From positions 124,001-188,000 of the forward strand of contig CAVUCE010000021.1 in assembly GCA_963739985.1 (NCBI GenBank): 64,000 nt of DNA. The letters run 5' to 3'. The translations under genes and the position numbers were made by a program. Below are positions 1 to 7,224 of the stretch, piece after piece. Position 1 is the first letter of the stretch; each line of letters opens with the position of its first letter. The notes beneath the pieces are model-generated. The model was not told the origin of the DNA and searched no databases. It worked only from the letters and a program-made list of their open reading frames with translations. This DNA comes from CAVUCE01 sp963739985. GTDB lineage: Bacteria; Bacteroidota; Ignavibacteria; Ignavibacteriales; Ignavibacteriaceae.

Positions 1-1328
1 CGAGGTATACTAGCTATCCAACAGCTCCGCATTTTACCGAAAGCTTTACACAAGAAAATTATCTGGATGAAATAATCAAAACAAATTATGGCGAAGGTCT
101 ACCGGATTTATCTTTATACTTTCATCTTCCGTTCTGCGATACTCTTTGTTACTTCTGCGGCTGTAACATGATTATAACACGTAATCGTGATAGAGTTAAG
201 GAATATATTAGTTATCTCAAAAGAGAAATCGATATGGTTCGGACATATTTGTTGCCGGATAGAAAAGTTTCTCAACTCCATTGGGGCGGCGGAACACCGA
301 CTCACTTAAAACCGGAAGAAATCGATGAACTTGCTTCTTATATAAAAGAAAGCTTTCAATTTAGAGAAGATTCTGAAAACGGTTGCGAAATTGATCCCCG
401 TGAATTAACACGTGCTCATCTTGAAGCTTTAAGAAGAAACGGCTTCAACAGAATTAGTATGGGAGTTCAGGATTTTAACGAAAAAGTTCAAAAAGCTGTA
501 AATAGAATTCAGCCTGAAGATATTACAAGGCAAACTGTTCAGTGGGTAAGAGAACTCGGTTTCAGTAGTATAAATCTTGATTTGATGTACGGCTTGCCTT
601 TTCAGACGATCGATACTTTTGCAGATACTGTTGATAAAGTTATTGATATTTCTCCGGATAGAATAGCTGTTTTTAATTATGCTCATGTTCCGTGGATGAA
701 AAAACACATGGCGCTTATTCATCCTGAAGATTTGCCCGTGCCGGAAGAGAAATTAAATATTCTTAAAATGACTATTGAAAAACTTACTTCCGCCGGTTAC
801 GTTTTTATTGGAATGGATCACTTTGCAAAGCCTGATGATGAGCTTGCAATTGCATTGCGCGAAAAGAAATTGTATAGAAATTTCCAGGGCTACAGTACTA
901 ATTCCGGGACAGATCTTTATGCTATGGGAATTACGGCAATCAGTCAGATTAAAAATATTTACGCACAAAATTATAAAACTGAAAAAGAATATTTTGCGGC
1001 TATAGATAATGAGAAACTACCTGTTGTTAAGGGTTATACTTTAAGTGAAGATGATATTATCAGGCACGATGTAATAATGAAACTTATGTGCGATTTTGAA
1101 TTAACTTTTAAGAAGATTGAAAAACTGCATAACATAGACTTTAAAAAATATTTTGCTTGGGGATTAAATAATCTGAAAGAAATGGAAGCTGATGGACTGG
1201 TTAAAGTTTCTGATGATAAAATTGAAATTTTGGGTATGGGAAAACTTTTAATCAGAAATATTGCTATGAATTTTGACGGCTACATTGAAAGGAAAGAAGA
1301 TACGGCAAGATATTCCAGGACAGTATAA
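1..1328 (+). CDS. hemN: Oxygen-independent coproporphyrinogen III oxidase (5'-truncated by window edge)
   Basis: Radical-SAM enzyme that decarboxylates coproporphyrinogen III to protoporphyrinogen IX without oxygen. The open frame starts at base 3 and gives about 441 residues. It opens with RYTSYPTAPHF, the segment near the HemN N-terminus, so only some 10-20 residues are missing. The [4Fe-4S]/SAM motif CxxxCxxCxC reads CDTLCYFCGC, with Cys codons at 135, 147, 156 and 162. The ATG at 168 is therefore internal and is not the start. Further support is the GGGTPT motif and the HemN C-terminal domain that ends in a YSRT-type tail. It lies upstream of hemG and hemB on the same strand, which fits a heme cluster. 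Function is firmly supported by motif and length. Confidence 0.95.
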   Translation, partial: RYTSYPTAPHFTESFTQENYLDEIIKTNYGEGLPDLSLYFHLPFCDTLCYFCGCNMIITRNRDRVKEYISYLKREIDMVRTYLLPDRKVSQLHWGGGTPTHLKPEEIDELASYIKESFQFREDSENGCEIDPRELTRAHLEALRRNGFNRISMGVQDFNEKVQKAVNRIQPEDITRQTVQWVRELGFSSINLDLMYGLPFQTIDTFADTVDKVIDISPDRIAVFNYAHVPWMKKHMALIHPEDLPVPEEKLNILKMTIEKLTSAGYVFIGMDHFAKPDDELAIALREKKLYRNFQGYSTNSGTDLYAMGITAISQIKNIYAQNYKTEKEYFAAIDNEKLPVVKGYTLSEDDIIRHDVIMKLMCDFELTFKKIEKLHNIDFKKYFAWGLNNLKEMEADGLVKVSDDKIEILGMGKLLIRNIAMNFDGYIERKEDTARYSRTV

Positions 1329-1380
1329 TTAACAATTTATAATTAAGAATTAACAATTGTTATTAAACTTTTTGAAAAAA
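1327..1380. repeat. AT-rich taattaacaatt/aattgttatt intergenic repeat
   Basis: The gap after hemN is built from variants of AATTAACAATT and its complement AATTGTTAATT. The same words make up the gaps at about 3553-3588 and 3959-4000 on both sides of the four-helix-bundle gene. Part of it (taacaattgt..ttaaactttt) recurs near 2057-2088 ahead of the third palindromic leader. No coding content is seen. Confidence 0.6.
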
Positions 1381-1382
1381 AT

Positions 1383-1459
1383 CAGTGGCTCTCCGGGGTT
1401 CTCAGTGTCCAAGCTTTTGTTACACAGAGTACACTGAGGAAACACGGGGAACCACTGAG
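1383..1459. repeat. Palindromic leader repeat, copy A, before the GxxExxY gene
   Basis: This is a long imperfect inverted repeat. The left arm at about 1383-1408 (CAGTGGCTCTCC..GTTCTCAGTGT) pairs with the right arm at about 1431-1459 (ACACTGAGG..CGGGGAACCACTGAG) around a loop containing CCAAGCTTTTGTT. It ends just before the GxxExxY start codon. Two further diverged copies follow at about 1853 and 2090. Confidence 0.75.
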
Positions 1460-1470
1460 ATAAGATTTGC

Positions 1471-1851
1471 ATGGAGCTAAACGATTTAAATAATTTAACA
1501 GGTAAAATTATAGGCTGTGCGATCGAGATTCATAAATATCTCGGACCGGGGTTATTAGAATCTGCATACGAAGAATGTTTGAGTTATGAATTATCTTTGA
1601 ATGGATTGTTCAACGAAAGACAAGTTCCGGTGCCTGTTAACTATAAAGAAGTCAAGCTTGATCAAGGTTACAGAATTGATCTTCTAGTTGAAAAAGAAAT
1701 AATTGTTGAATTAAAATCGGTTGAAATACTTGCACCGATACATGAAGCTCAAATATTAACTCAATTAAAATTTGCAAGAAAACGAATTGGACTTTTAATG
1801 AATTTTAATACACTTAAATTAACAGATCAATTAAGAAGATTTATAAAATAA
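1471..1851 (+). CDS. GxxExxY family protein (PDDEXK-like)
   Basis: A 126-residue protein of the GxxExxY family (PF13366), whose cellular role is not established. The defining motif is GLLESAYEE at about residues 28-36. The C-terminal half carries YRIDLLVEKEIIVELKS, which has the D..ExK pattern of PDDEXK nuclease-like folds; this link is from family knowledge. The gene has a palindromic leader directly upstream and is followed by a second leader and a broken copy of its own 5' end (1953-2055). It sits between hemN and hemG without an obvious role in heme synthesis, which suggests insertion as a unit. Confidence 0.85.
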   Translation: MELNDLNNLTGKIIGCAIEIHKYLGPGLLESAYEECLSYELSLNGLFNERQVPVPVNYKEVKLDQGYRIDLLVEKEIIVELKSVEILAPIHEAQILTQLKFARKRIGLLMNFNTLKLTDQLRRFIK

Positions 1852-1852
1852 T

Positions 1853-1945
1853 CCTCCGTGGCTCTCTGGGATTCTTAGTGATCTCAGTGTCCAAGCTTTT
1901 GTTACACAGAGTCCACTGATAAAGCACAGAGAACCTCTGAGATAA
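1853..1945. repeat. Palindromic leader repeat, copy B
   Basis: Second copy of the palindromic leader, directly after the GxxExxY stop codon. It shares the core AGTGTCCAAGCTTTTGTTAC exactly with copy A, and both arms are recognisable (GTGGCTCTCTGGGATTCTTAGTG and AGCACAGAGAACCTCTGAGA). It precedes the gene remnant at 1953. Confidence 0.75.
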
Positions 1946-1952
1946 AATTTAC

Positions 1953-2055
1953 ATGGAGCTAAACGGATTTAACCGGTAAAAATATTGGTTGCGCGATTGA
2001 AGCACACAAATGTTTCGGACTCGATTTTTAGAATCAGCTTATGAAGAATGCTTGA
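1953..2055 (+). pseudogene. Truncated remnant of a second GxxExxY gene
   Basis: After leader copy B comes ATGGAGCTAAACG, matching the start of the intact gene at 1471. Recognisable fragments follow in shifting frames: a GCGCGATTGAAGCACAC segment equivalent to GCAIEIH, and LESAYEECL near 2030-2053. The copy carries early stops and deletions and ends after roughly 35 codons' worth of sequence. It is a decayed 5' fragment of the neighbouring gene and cannot encode a product. Confidence 0.75.
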
Positions 2056-2056
2056 T

Positions 2057-2180
2057 TTAACAATTGTTTTTAAACTTTTTAAGAAAACTCAGTGGCTCTC
2101 CGGGGTTCTTAGTGTTCTCGGTGTCCATGATCTTGTTATGCTGAGTCTACAGAGAAGGTGCTAAGAATCTCAGAGATGGA
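2057..2180. repeat. Leader repeat copy C with its AT-rich lead-in, running into the hemG start
   Basis: TTTAACAATTGTTTTTAAAC matches the lead-in of copy A at about 1350. It is followed by CAGTGGCTCTCCGGGGTTCT, identical to copy A, and then by a diverged right half. No GxxExxY gene follows; the repeat runs into the first codons of hemG. A GTG at 2158 lies inside the repeat and is unlikely to be the hemG start. Confidence 0.7.
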
Positions 2181-2187
2181 AAATAAT

Positions 2188-3567
2188 ATGAACAAAAAAA
2201 TTGCAATTCTTGGAGCGGGAATTTCTGGTTTAACTACTGCATGGTGGTTAAACAAAGAAGGTTATGATGTAACAGTTTTAGAGAAAAAAGAAACTGTCGG
2301 CGGATCAATGATTAGCCTTTCTCAGGATGGTTATATGATTGATCTTGGTCCCAATAGCGGATTAGAAACAACTCCTTTAATCGCCGAGTTGGTAAAAGAT
2401 CTCGGACTTGAAAGCGAATTAATTTATGCAAGCAAAAAAGGAAACAAGCGTTACATACTAAGAAACAATAATCTTTACGCGCTCCCAATGAGTCCGCAAT
2501 CATTTCTTAAAACAAAATTATTTTCCACAAAAGCAAAATTAAGATTAATTGCTGAACCGTTTATCGGTCGATCCAATGATGGTTATTATCAAAGTATAGC
2601 TGAGTTTGTTCAAAGAAGACTCGGCAAAGAATTTTTAGATTATGCTATCAATCCTTTTGTTGCCGGAGTTTATGCGGGAAACCCTGAACAGCTTAGCGTT
2701 AAATCAGCTTTCCCCAAACTATACGCGCTTGAAGAAAATTACGGGGGACTGATAATCGGGACTATTAAGAGTATTAAAGAAAGAAAAAAACGAGCTGAAA
2801 AATCGAAGCAAAGTGCTAAAATGTTTTCTTTCAAAAATGGTATGCAAACTTTGCCGAAGAGCATCGCCGTTAAACTTGGTAAGAAAGTTTTAACTAATGC
2901 AGAAGTAACATTAGTTGAGAAAAATGAAAAAGGGTACAAAATATCGTTTAATCATAATGGAAACCCCAAAGAATTAGAAACGGATATTATTCTCTCAACT
3001 ATTCCTGCATATCATGCTTCCGAATTGTTCAAGAAATTTGATGATAATCTTGAAAAACATTTAACTGATATTTACTATCCGCCGGTTCATGTTCTGTATT
3101 TAGGCTATGAAAAATCGATGATCAAACAGCCTCTTGACGGATTTGGTTTTTTAGTTCCTGCTAAAGAAAAAAAATCTTTTCTTGGTGCAATATGGAGTTC
3201 TGTTATTTTTGAAAACAGAGCTGAAGAAGGCAAAGCAGCATTTACGTTATTTGTCGGCGGGGCAAGAAATGCTGACCTTACAAAAGGTGATAAGGATGAG
3301 TTATTCAAAAAAGTGTTAAATGAGTTTCATGAAATTATGGGAATAGAAAAGGAGCCGGTGTTTATGTTATCAAAGTTCTGGCCGAAAGCTATTCCGCAAT
3401 ACAATCTCGGTTACATTGAACACGAAAATTATTTTGATGAATTTGAAAAAAGCAATCCAGGTATAATTCTCGGTGGAAATTATCGCGGAGGAATTTCCGT
3501 TGGTGATTGTATAAAAAATTCAGAAATTTTATTAAATAAAATTAAAGCTCTAGTAATTAACAATTGA
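2188..3567 (+). CDS. hemG: Protoporphyrinogen/coproporphyrinogen oxidase, HemY type
   Basis: FAD-dependent enzyme that oxidises protoporphyrinogen IX (or coproporphyrinogen III) to the porphyrin late in heme synthesis. The N-terminus has the dinucleotide-binding GAGISGLTTAWWL followed by an acidic strand end (VTVLEKKETVGG). The C-terminus has the FAD-contacting segment GNYRGGISVGDCIKN. From ATG 2188 the protein is about 459 residues, normal for HemY/PPOX. I prefer 2188 (MNKKIAILGAG) because it places the Rossmann motif at the very N-terminus; in-frame ATG 2176 is possible, and GTG 2158 lies in repeat DNA. It lies between hemN and hemB, which supports a heme role. Confidence 0.9.
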   Translation: MNKKIAILGAGISGLTTAWWLNKEGYDVTVLEKKETVGGSMISLSQDGYMIDLGPNSGLETTPLIAELVKDLGLESELIYASKKGNKRYILRNNNLYALPMSPQSFLKTKLFSTKAKLRLIAEPFIGRSNDGYYQSIAEFVQRRLGKEFLDYAINPFVAGVYAGNPEQLSVKSAFPKLYALEENYGGLIIGTIKSIKERKKRAEKSKQSAKMFSFKNGMQTLPKSIAVKLGKKVLTNAEVTLVEKNEKGYKISFNHNGNPKELETDIILSTIPAYHASELFKKFDDNLEKHLTDIYYPPVHVLYLGYEKSMIKQPLDGFGFLVPAKEKKSFLGAIWSSVIFENRAEEGKAAFTLFVGGARNADLTKGDKDELFKKVLNEFHEIMGIEKEPVFMLSKFWPKAIPQYNLGYIEHENYFDEFEKSNPGIILGGNYRGGISVGDCIKNSEILLNKIKALVINN

Positions 3568-3588
3568 CAATGAATAATTAATAATTGT
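3553..3588. repeat. AT-rich aattaacaatt repeat upstream of the S23-like gene
   Basis: TAATTAACAATTGACAATG and AATAATTAATAATTG fill the short gap between hemG and the four-helix-bundle gene. It belongs to the same word family as 1327-1380 and 3959-4000. Confidence 0.55.
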
Positions 3589-3592
3589 AGTT

Positions 3593-3946
3593 ATGAAAAG
3601 GTTTGAAAATGCAATAGTAGAGAGAAGCTTTAATTTTTCGGTTCGGATTGTAAATTGTTATAAGTTCTTGATGAAACAAAATAAGGACTTAAAATCTTTA
3701 TATAATCAATTACTAAAATCCGGCACTTCAATTGGTGCTAATGTTTCTGAATCTCAAGCAGCAGCAAGTAAAATAGATTTTAAGCATAAACTAAGAATTA
3801 GCTTAAAAGAAGCTTATGAAAGCGAATATTGGTTAAGATTATTTTCTGCCACAAAGGTTTTAGATGCAAAAGAAAGTGAAAGTTTAATAAATGATTGTGT
3901 TGAAATAATAAAAATTTTAACAACAATCATAAAAAATAGTAAATAA
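3593..3946 (+). CDS. Four-helix-bundle protein, S23/TIGR02436 family
   Basis: A 117-residue, mostly helical protein of the family first known from open frames in 23S rRNA intervening sequences. Diagnostic features are the early ERSFNFSVRIVNCYKFL helix, LLKSGTSIGANVSESQAAAS in the middle and LKEAYESEYWLRL near residue 80. Its biochemical function is not established. Here it is not in an rRNA gene but sits alone between hemG and hemB, bracketed by the AT-rich repeat words. Like the GxxExxY gene it interrupts the heme cluster and probably arrived as a small unit. Confidence 0.85.
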   Translation: MKRFENAIVERSFNFSVRIVNCYKFLMKQNKDLKSLYNQLLKSGTSIGANVSESQAAASKIDFKHKLRISLKEAYESEYWLRLFSATKVLDAKESESLINDCVEIIKILTTIIKNSK

Positions 3947-3958
3947 GTATAAACATAG

Positions 3959-4000
3959 AATTGTTAATTGTTAATTGTAAATTATGAATTTTTAATTGTT
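3959..4000. repeat. AT-rich aattgttaattg repeat downstream of the S23-like gene
   Basis: Tandem AATTGTTAATTGTTAATTG followed by related words. It is the reverse-complement counterpart of the block on the other side of the four-helix-bundle gene, so that gene is flanked by inverted AT-rich blocks. It ends just before the ribosome binding site (AGGGAGAAACC) of hemB. Confidence 0.55.
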
Positions 4001-4011
4001 AGGGAGAAACC

Positions 4012-4998
4012 ATGGCAATATTTCCAAATAAAAGATTAAGAAGATTGCGTTACAATCCGCTTGTGCGCGATTTAATTAGAGAAACTGAATTATCAAAAAA
4101 TGATTTAATCTATCCTTTGTTTGTTGTTCCCGGTGAAAATATTAAAAAAGAAATCAAATCTATGCCGGGTGTGTTTAATCTTTCAATCGATAATTTAGTA
4201 AAAGAATGTAAAGAAGTTGCGGCTTTAGGAATACCAGCAGTTATTTTGTTTGGTATTCCCGAGCATAAAGATGAACAAGGTTCGGAGGCTTACGCGGAAA
4301 ACGGAATTATCCAGAGAGCAATTAGAGCAATTAAAGCAGAAGTAAAAGATCTTTTGGTTATAACAGATGTTTGCTTGTGCGAATATACTTCTCACGGACA
4401 CTGCGGCGTTTTGAACGGAGAAGAAATACTAAATGACGAAACAGTTTCACTTCTTGCCAAAGAAGCCGTTTCACATGCTGAAGCTGGTGCCGATATGATT
4501 GCTCCTTCCGATATGATGGACGGTAGAATTTGGGCAATTAGAAAAGCCTTGGATTATAAAGGGTTCACAAAAATTCCGATTATGAGTTATGCTGCTAAAT
4601 ATTCTTCGGGTTATTACGGCCCGTTCAGAGATGCTGCAGATTCAACTCCTGCATTCGGCGATAGAAGATCTCACCAAATGGATATTGCAAATTCCAACGA
4701 AGCAATTAGAGAAGTTGAATCGGATATTGAGGAAGGCGCAGATATTGTTATGGTAAAACCTGCCGGAGCTTATCTTGATATTATCTGGAGAGTTAAACAA
4801 CAATTTGGATTGCCGACCGCGGCTTACCAGGTTAGCGGAGAATATGCAATGATTAAAGCTGGAGGAATTAATAATTGGATTGATGAAGAAAGAGTTATGA
4901 TTGAATCTTTAATCTCAATTAAACGTGCCGGTGCAGATATGATTCTTACTTATTTTGCAAAAGATGTTGCTAAGTATTTAGATAAAAATAGAAAATAA
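4012..4998 (+). CDS. hemB: Delta-aminolevulinic acid dehydratase (porphobilinogen synthase)
   Basis: Condenses two 5-aminolevulinate molecules to porphobilinogen, the first common tetrapyrrole step. At 328 residues it has normal family length. The Zn-type cysteine triad is visible as DVCLCEYTSHGHCG (Cys121, Cys123, Cys131). The two active-site lysines lie in MSYAAKYSS (Lys196) and MVKPAGAYLD (Lys249, the Schiff-base lysine). GDRRSHQMD and the AYQVSGEYAM segment are also family signatures. The ATG follows AGGGAGAAACC at good spacing. It completes the hemN-hemG-hemB group. Confidence 0.97.
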   Translation: MAIFPNKRLRRLRYNPLVRDLIRETELSKNDLIYPLFVVPGENIKKEIKSMPGVFNLSIDNLVKECKEVAALGIPAVILFGIPEHKDEQGSEAYAENGIIQRAIRAIKAEVKDLLVITDVCLCEYTSHGHCGVLNGEEILNDETVSLLAKEAVSHAEAGADMIAPSDMMDGRIWAIRKALDYKGFTKIPIMSYAAKYSSGYYGPFRDAADSTPAFGDRRSHQMDIANSNEAIREVESDIEEGADIVMVKPAGAYLDIIWRVKQQFGLPTAAYQVSGEYAMIKAGGINNWIDEERVMIESLISIKRAGADMILTYFAKDVAKYLDKNRK

Positions 4999-5017
4999 AA
5001 ATTATTATTAAATTTTT

Positions 5018-5074
5018 TGGGCTGTTTCTGCAATGTCATTCCGGACTTGATTCGGAATCTAAAGAGGCAGCCAT
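5018..5074. repeat. Small inverted-repeat element after hemB (possible terminator)
   Basis: GGCTG near 5020 pairs with CAGCC near 5068. Inside lies a second dyad, ATTCCGGACTTGATTCGGAAT (about 5038-5058). The outer ends and inner dyad resemble the longer element at 11629-11771. It lies in the convergent gap between hemB and the chitinase gene and may end transcription from both sides, though it lacks a clear T-tract. Confidence 0.5.
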
Positions 5075-5084
5075 AAAATAGTTT

Positions 5085-6725
5085 TTATTTTAATAATTCC
5101 ATTTTACCTGTTCTAACAAAAGCATTCTCTGCAATTCTGTTAATAGGAGTTGCAATAATCTTATAAAAATAAATCCCGCTTGCTAGATCACTTCTTGAAA
5201 AACTAATTCTATAAGTTCCCGAAGATTTTACATCATTCAGTAAAGTTTTAATATGTGAACCTAAGATGTTGAAAATTTCTATTTTAACATTACTATTCAC
5301 AGGCAAAGTATATTGTATTGTTGTTGTGGGATTAAAAGGATTTGGGTAACAGCCGATTGAAAAATCTTTTGGACTTAATTTCACAGAACTAACATCTGTT
5401 AATTGCTGAGTTGTAAAATTATAGATGCCCGACCAACCGCTTTCACCATTCATATTTGATGAAGAAACTCTCCAGAAATATTTCTCATTATTTTTTAATC
5501 CGCTTATCGATTGATAATTAAAATCAATTCCTTTCTTATTATAAATAGATTTGAAAAATTTTCATCAGTACTAATTTGAAGATGATACGAAGTTGTAGAA
5601 TCAGTTGTCATGCCATTTTAAAATTAGTGCGGTTGTATCTCCGGTAGAATTATTCACAGGATTTTGCAGCTCCGGTTGAATCGGAATATTTCGCGGCGGA
5701 TATAAAAGATATTTTCCAAGCATATTAAGTAAAGGTGTCTTCCCGCCGGAATAGTCTCTGCCAATCTTCCAGATTATAGTTCCTTTTAAATTATTTTTTA
5801 CTATGTATTCTGATTTTAGTTTTAATGTTACTGTATCATCATAAGTAATTAGCTGAGTATGAGCGGAGTTTTGTAAATAAGGTGCTTTCGCTGCATCATC
5901 CCAGTGAAACTCCCAGCCCTGATTTAATTTTGCATTAGCATCAACATAAGAAATTGTAGAACCGCCGGAATTAGATTGATAAAGTCCCTTGGAATTTAAT
6001 AAATATCCGCCGAATGGAATTCCGACACACATTTTATCTTTCGGCATTCCTTTACCTAGATAATATTTAACGCTGTTGTCCATTGAGCCGGATTGTTTTG
6101 AATTAGAATATAAAGGCGCATCATGGCCGGAAGTATTTTCCCACGTTCCGTAAAAGTCGTAGGTCATAATTCCGAACCAATCTAATTTATCTTTTAGTTT
6201 TGCAATATCGTAAACATTGCTCCAATCTTGTGAAGGAAGTGTTGTGCTCAAATATTTAATTCCCGCTGAATCAAATGCAGTTCTAATATCGGATACAAGT
6301 GCTGTAAAATTATTTCTATCTCCGCTTCCGGGATATTCCCAATCAAGATCGGCGCCGTCAAATCCGTTAGTTTTACAATAATTAACCAGGTTGTTTACAA
6401 ATTTTTCTCTTGTGCTAGAATTTGTGCACATAGCCGAAAATCCATTTGAACCGCCGTAACCGCCTAAACCTAAAATTACCTTTGTTCCTTGATCATGTGC
6501 TGCCTTAACAAGCTGGGGATTAAGAAACCAGGAATCTGTTGAGATACTTCCGTCTGAATTTGGATAAACAAACGCCATCACCAAAAACGAAAGATTATTA
6601 AAATCTATAGCGCTTGCCGGGTAACTGCTGTAATATCCGTTAATATATCCAACTGTTATTTTTTGTGCTTTAATTCCAAAATTTATTATAAAAGCGAAAA
6701 TCAATGTGTACACTACTTTTTTCAT
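5085..6725 (-). CDS. Secreted GH18 chitinase with T9SS sorting domain (two frameshifts)
   Basis: Glycoside hydrolase family 18 enzyme expected to cleave chitin or related GlcNAc polymers outside the cell. Reading from 6725, there is a signal peptide (MKKVVYTLIFAFIINFGIKAQ). The GH18 barrel follows with the catalytic DxxDxDxE as DGADLDWE (residues 123-130, Glu130 the acid). After it come a linker, an Fn3/Ig-like segment (TSYHLQISTDENF..YFWRVSSS) and a T9SS type A C-terminal domain (YPNPFNPTTTIQYTL). The frame breaks twice: near 5605, after LKWHDN, and near 5555-5562 in an A/T homopolymer. The parts join seamlessly when the shifts are ignored, so indels in the sequence are likely; true inactivation cannot be excluded. 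The intact catalytic part is 5601-6725. Confidence 0.85.
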
Positions 6726-7224
6726 TCGTTATAAACCGTTCAAAATTTAATCGTAAAACTTTTTATTGTTTTGTTTTACAACAAAGTTATACAGAGTCAT
6801 CTTTCCATTCAAAGTAAAATTTTGTTTAAAAAAAGTCTTGCATGTTTGTTAAAAATTGTGAAAGAACAATTGATATAAATAGTGACTAAAAATTGAAAAT
6901 ACTATTATTGAAAAATTAATATTAAAATTTTCCGAAAAAACGGATTTTTACAATATATAATAGGAGATGATCGTGTAAAATTATTTCAGCAGTTATATGT
7001 CAACAAAAAAAATGATTTTACTAATGTAAAAATACATTCTCATTATTAATTGTTGCTGGTAGTATTTATATAAGGATTGCCATAATAAAATATTTTTGAT
7101 ACATTTAATTCTGAATGAAGGTGCTTTTGGGGTTTTCTTAAATAATGCGACTTACTTTTTACGGGCTAATAAGATAAAATCTTATATTGGTTTATTGTAT
7201 CTAATCTAATTTTAAGGAAAACTA
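6726..7224. other. Divergent intergenic region, chitinase / T9SS cargo gene
   Basis: About 500 bases of very AT-rich sequence between two divergently read genes, so promoters for both should lie here. The plus-strand gene has a clear ribosome binding site (AAGGAAAACTA) at its end. I see no RNA gene, convincing ORF or strong inverted repeat. Confidence 0.5.

Noticed and set aside
168..1328. ATG at 168 as hemN start
   Set aside because: The radical-SAM cysteine motif lies immediately upstream in the same open frame (codons 135-162), so this ATG is internal.
2158..2187. GTG at 2158 as hemG start
   Set aside because: It lies inside leader repeat copy C, and the FAD-binding motif begins with the ATG at 2188.
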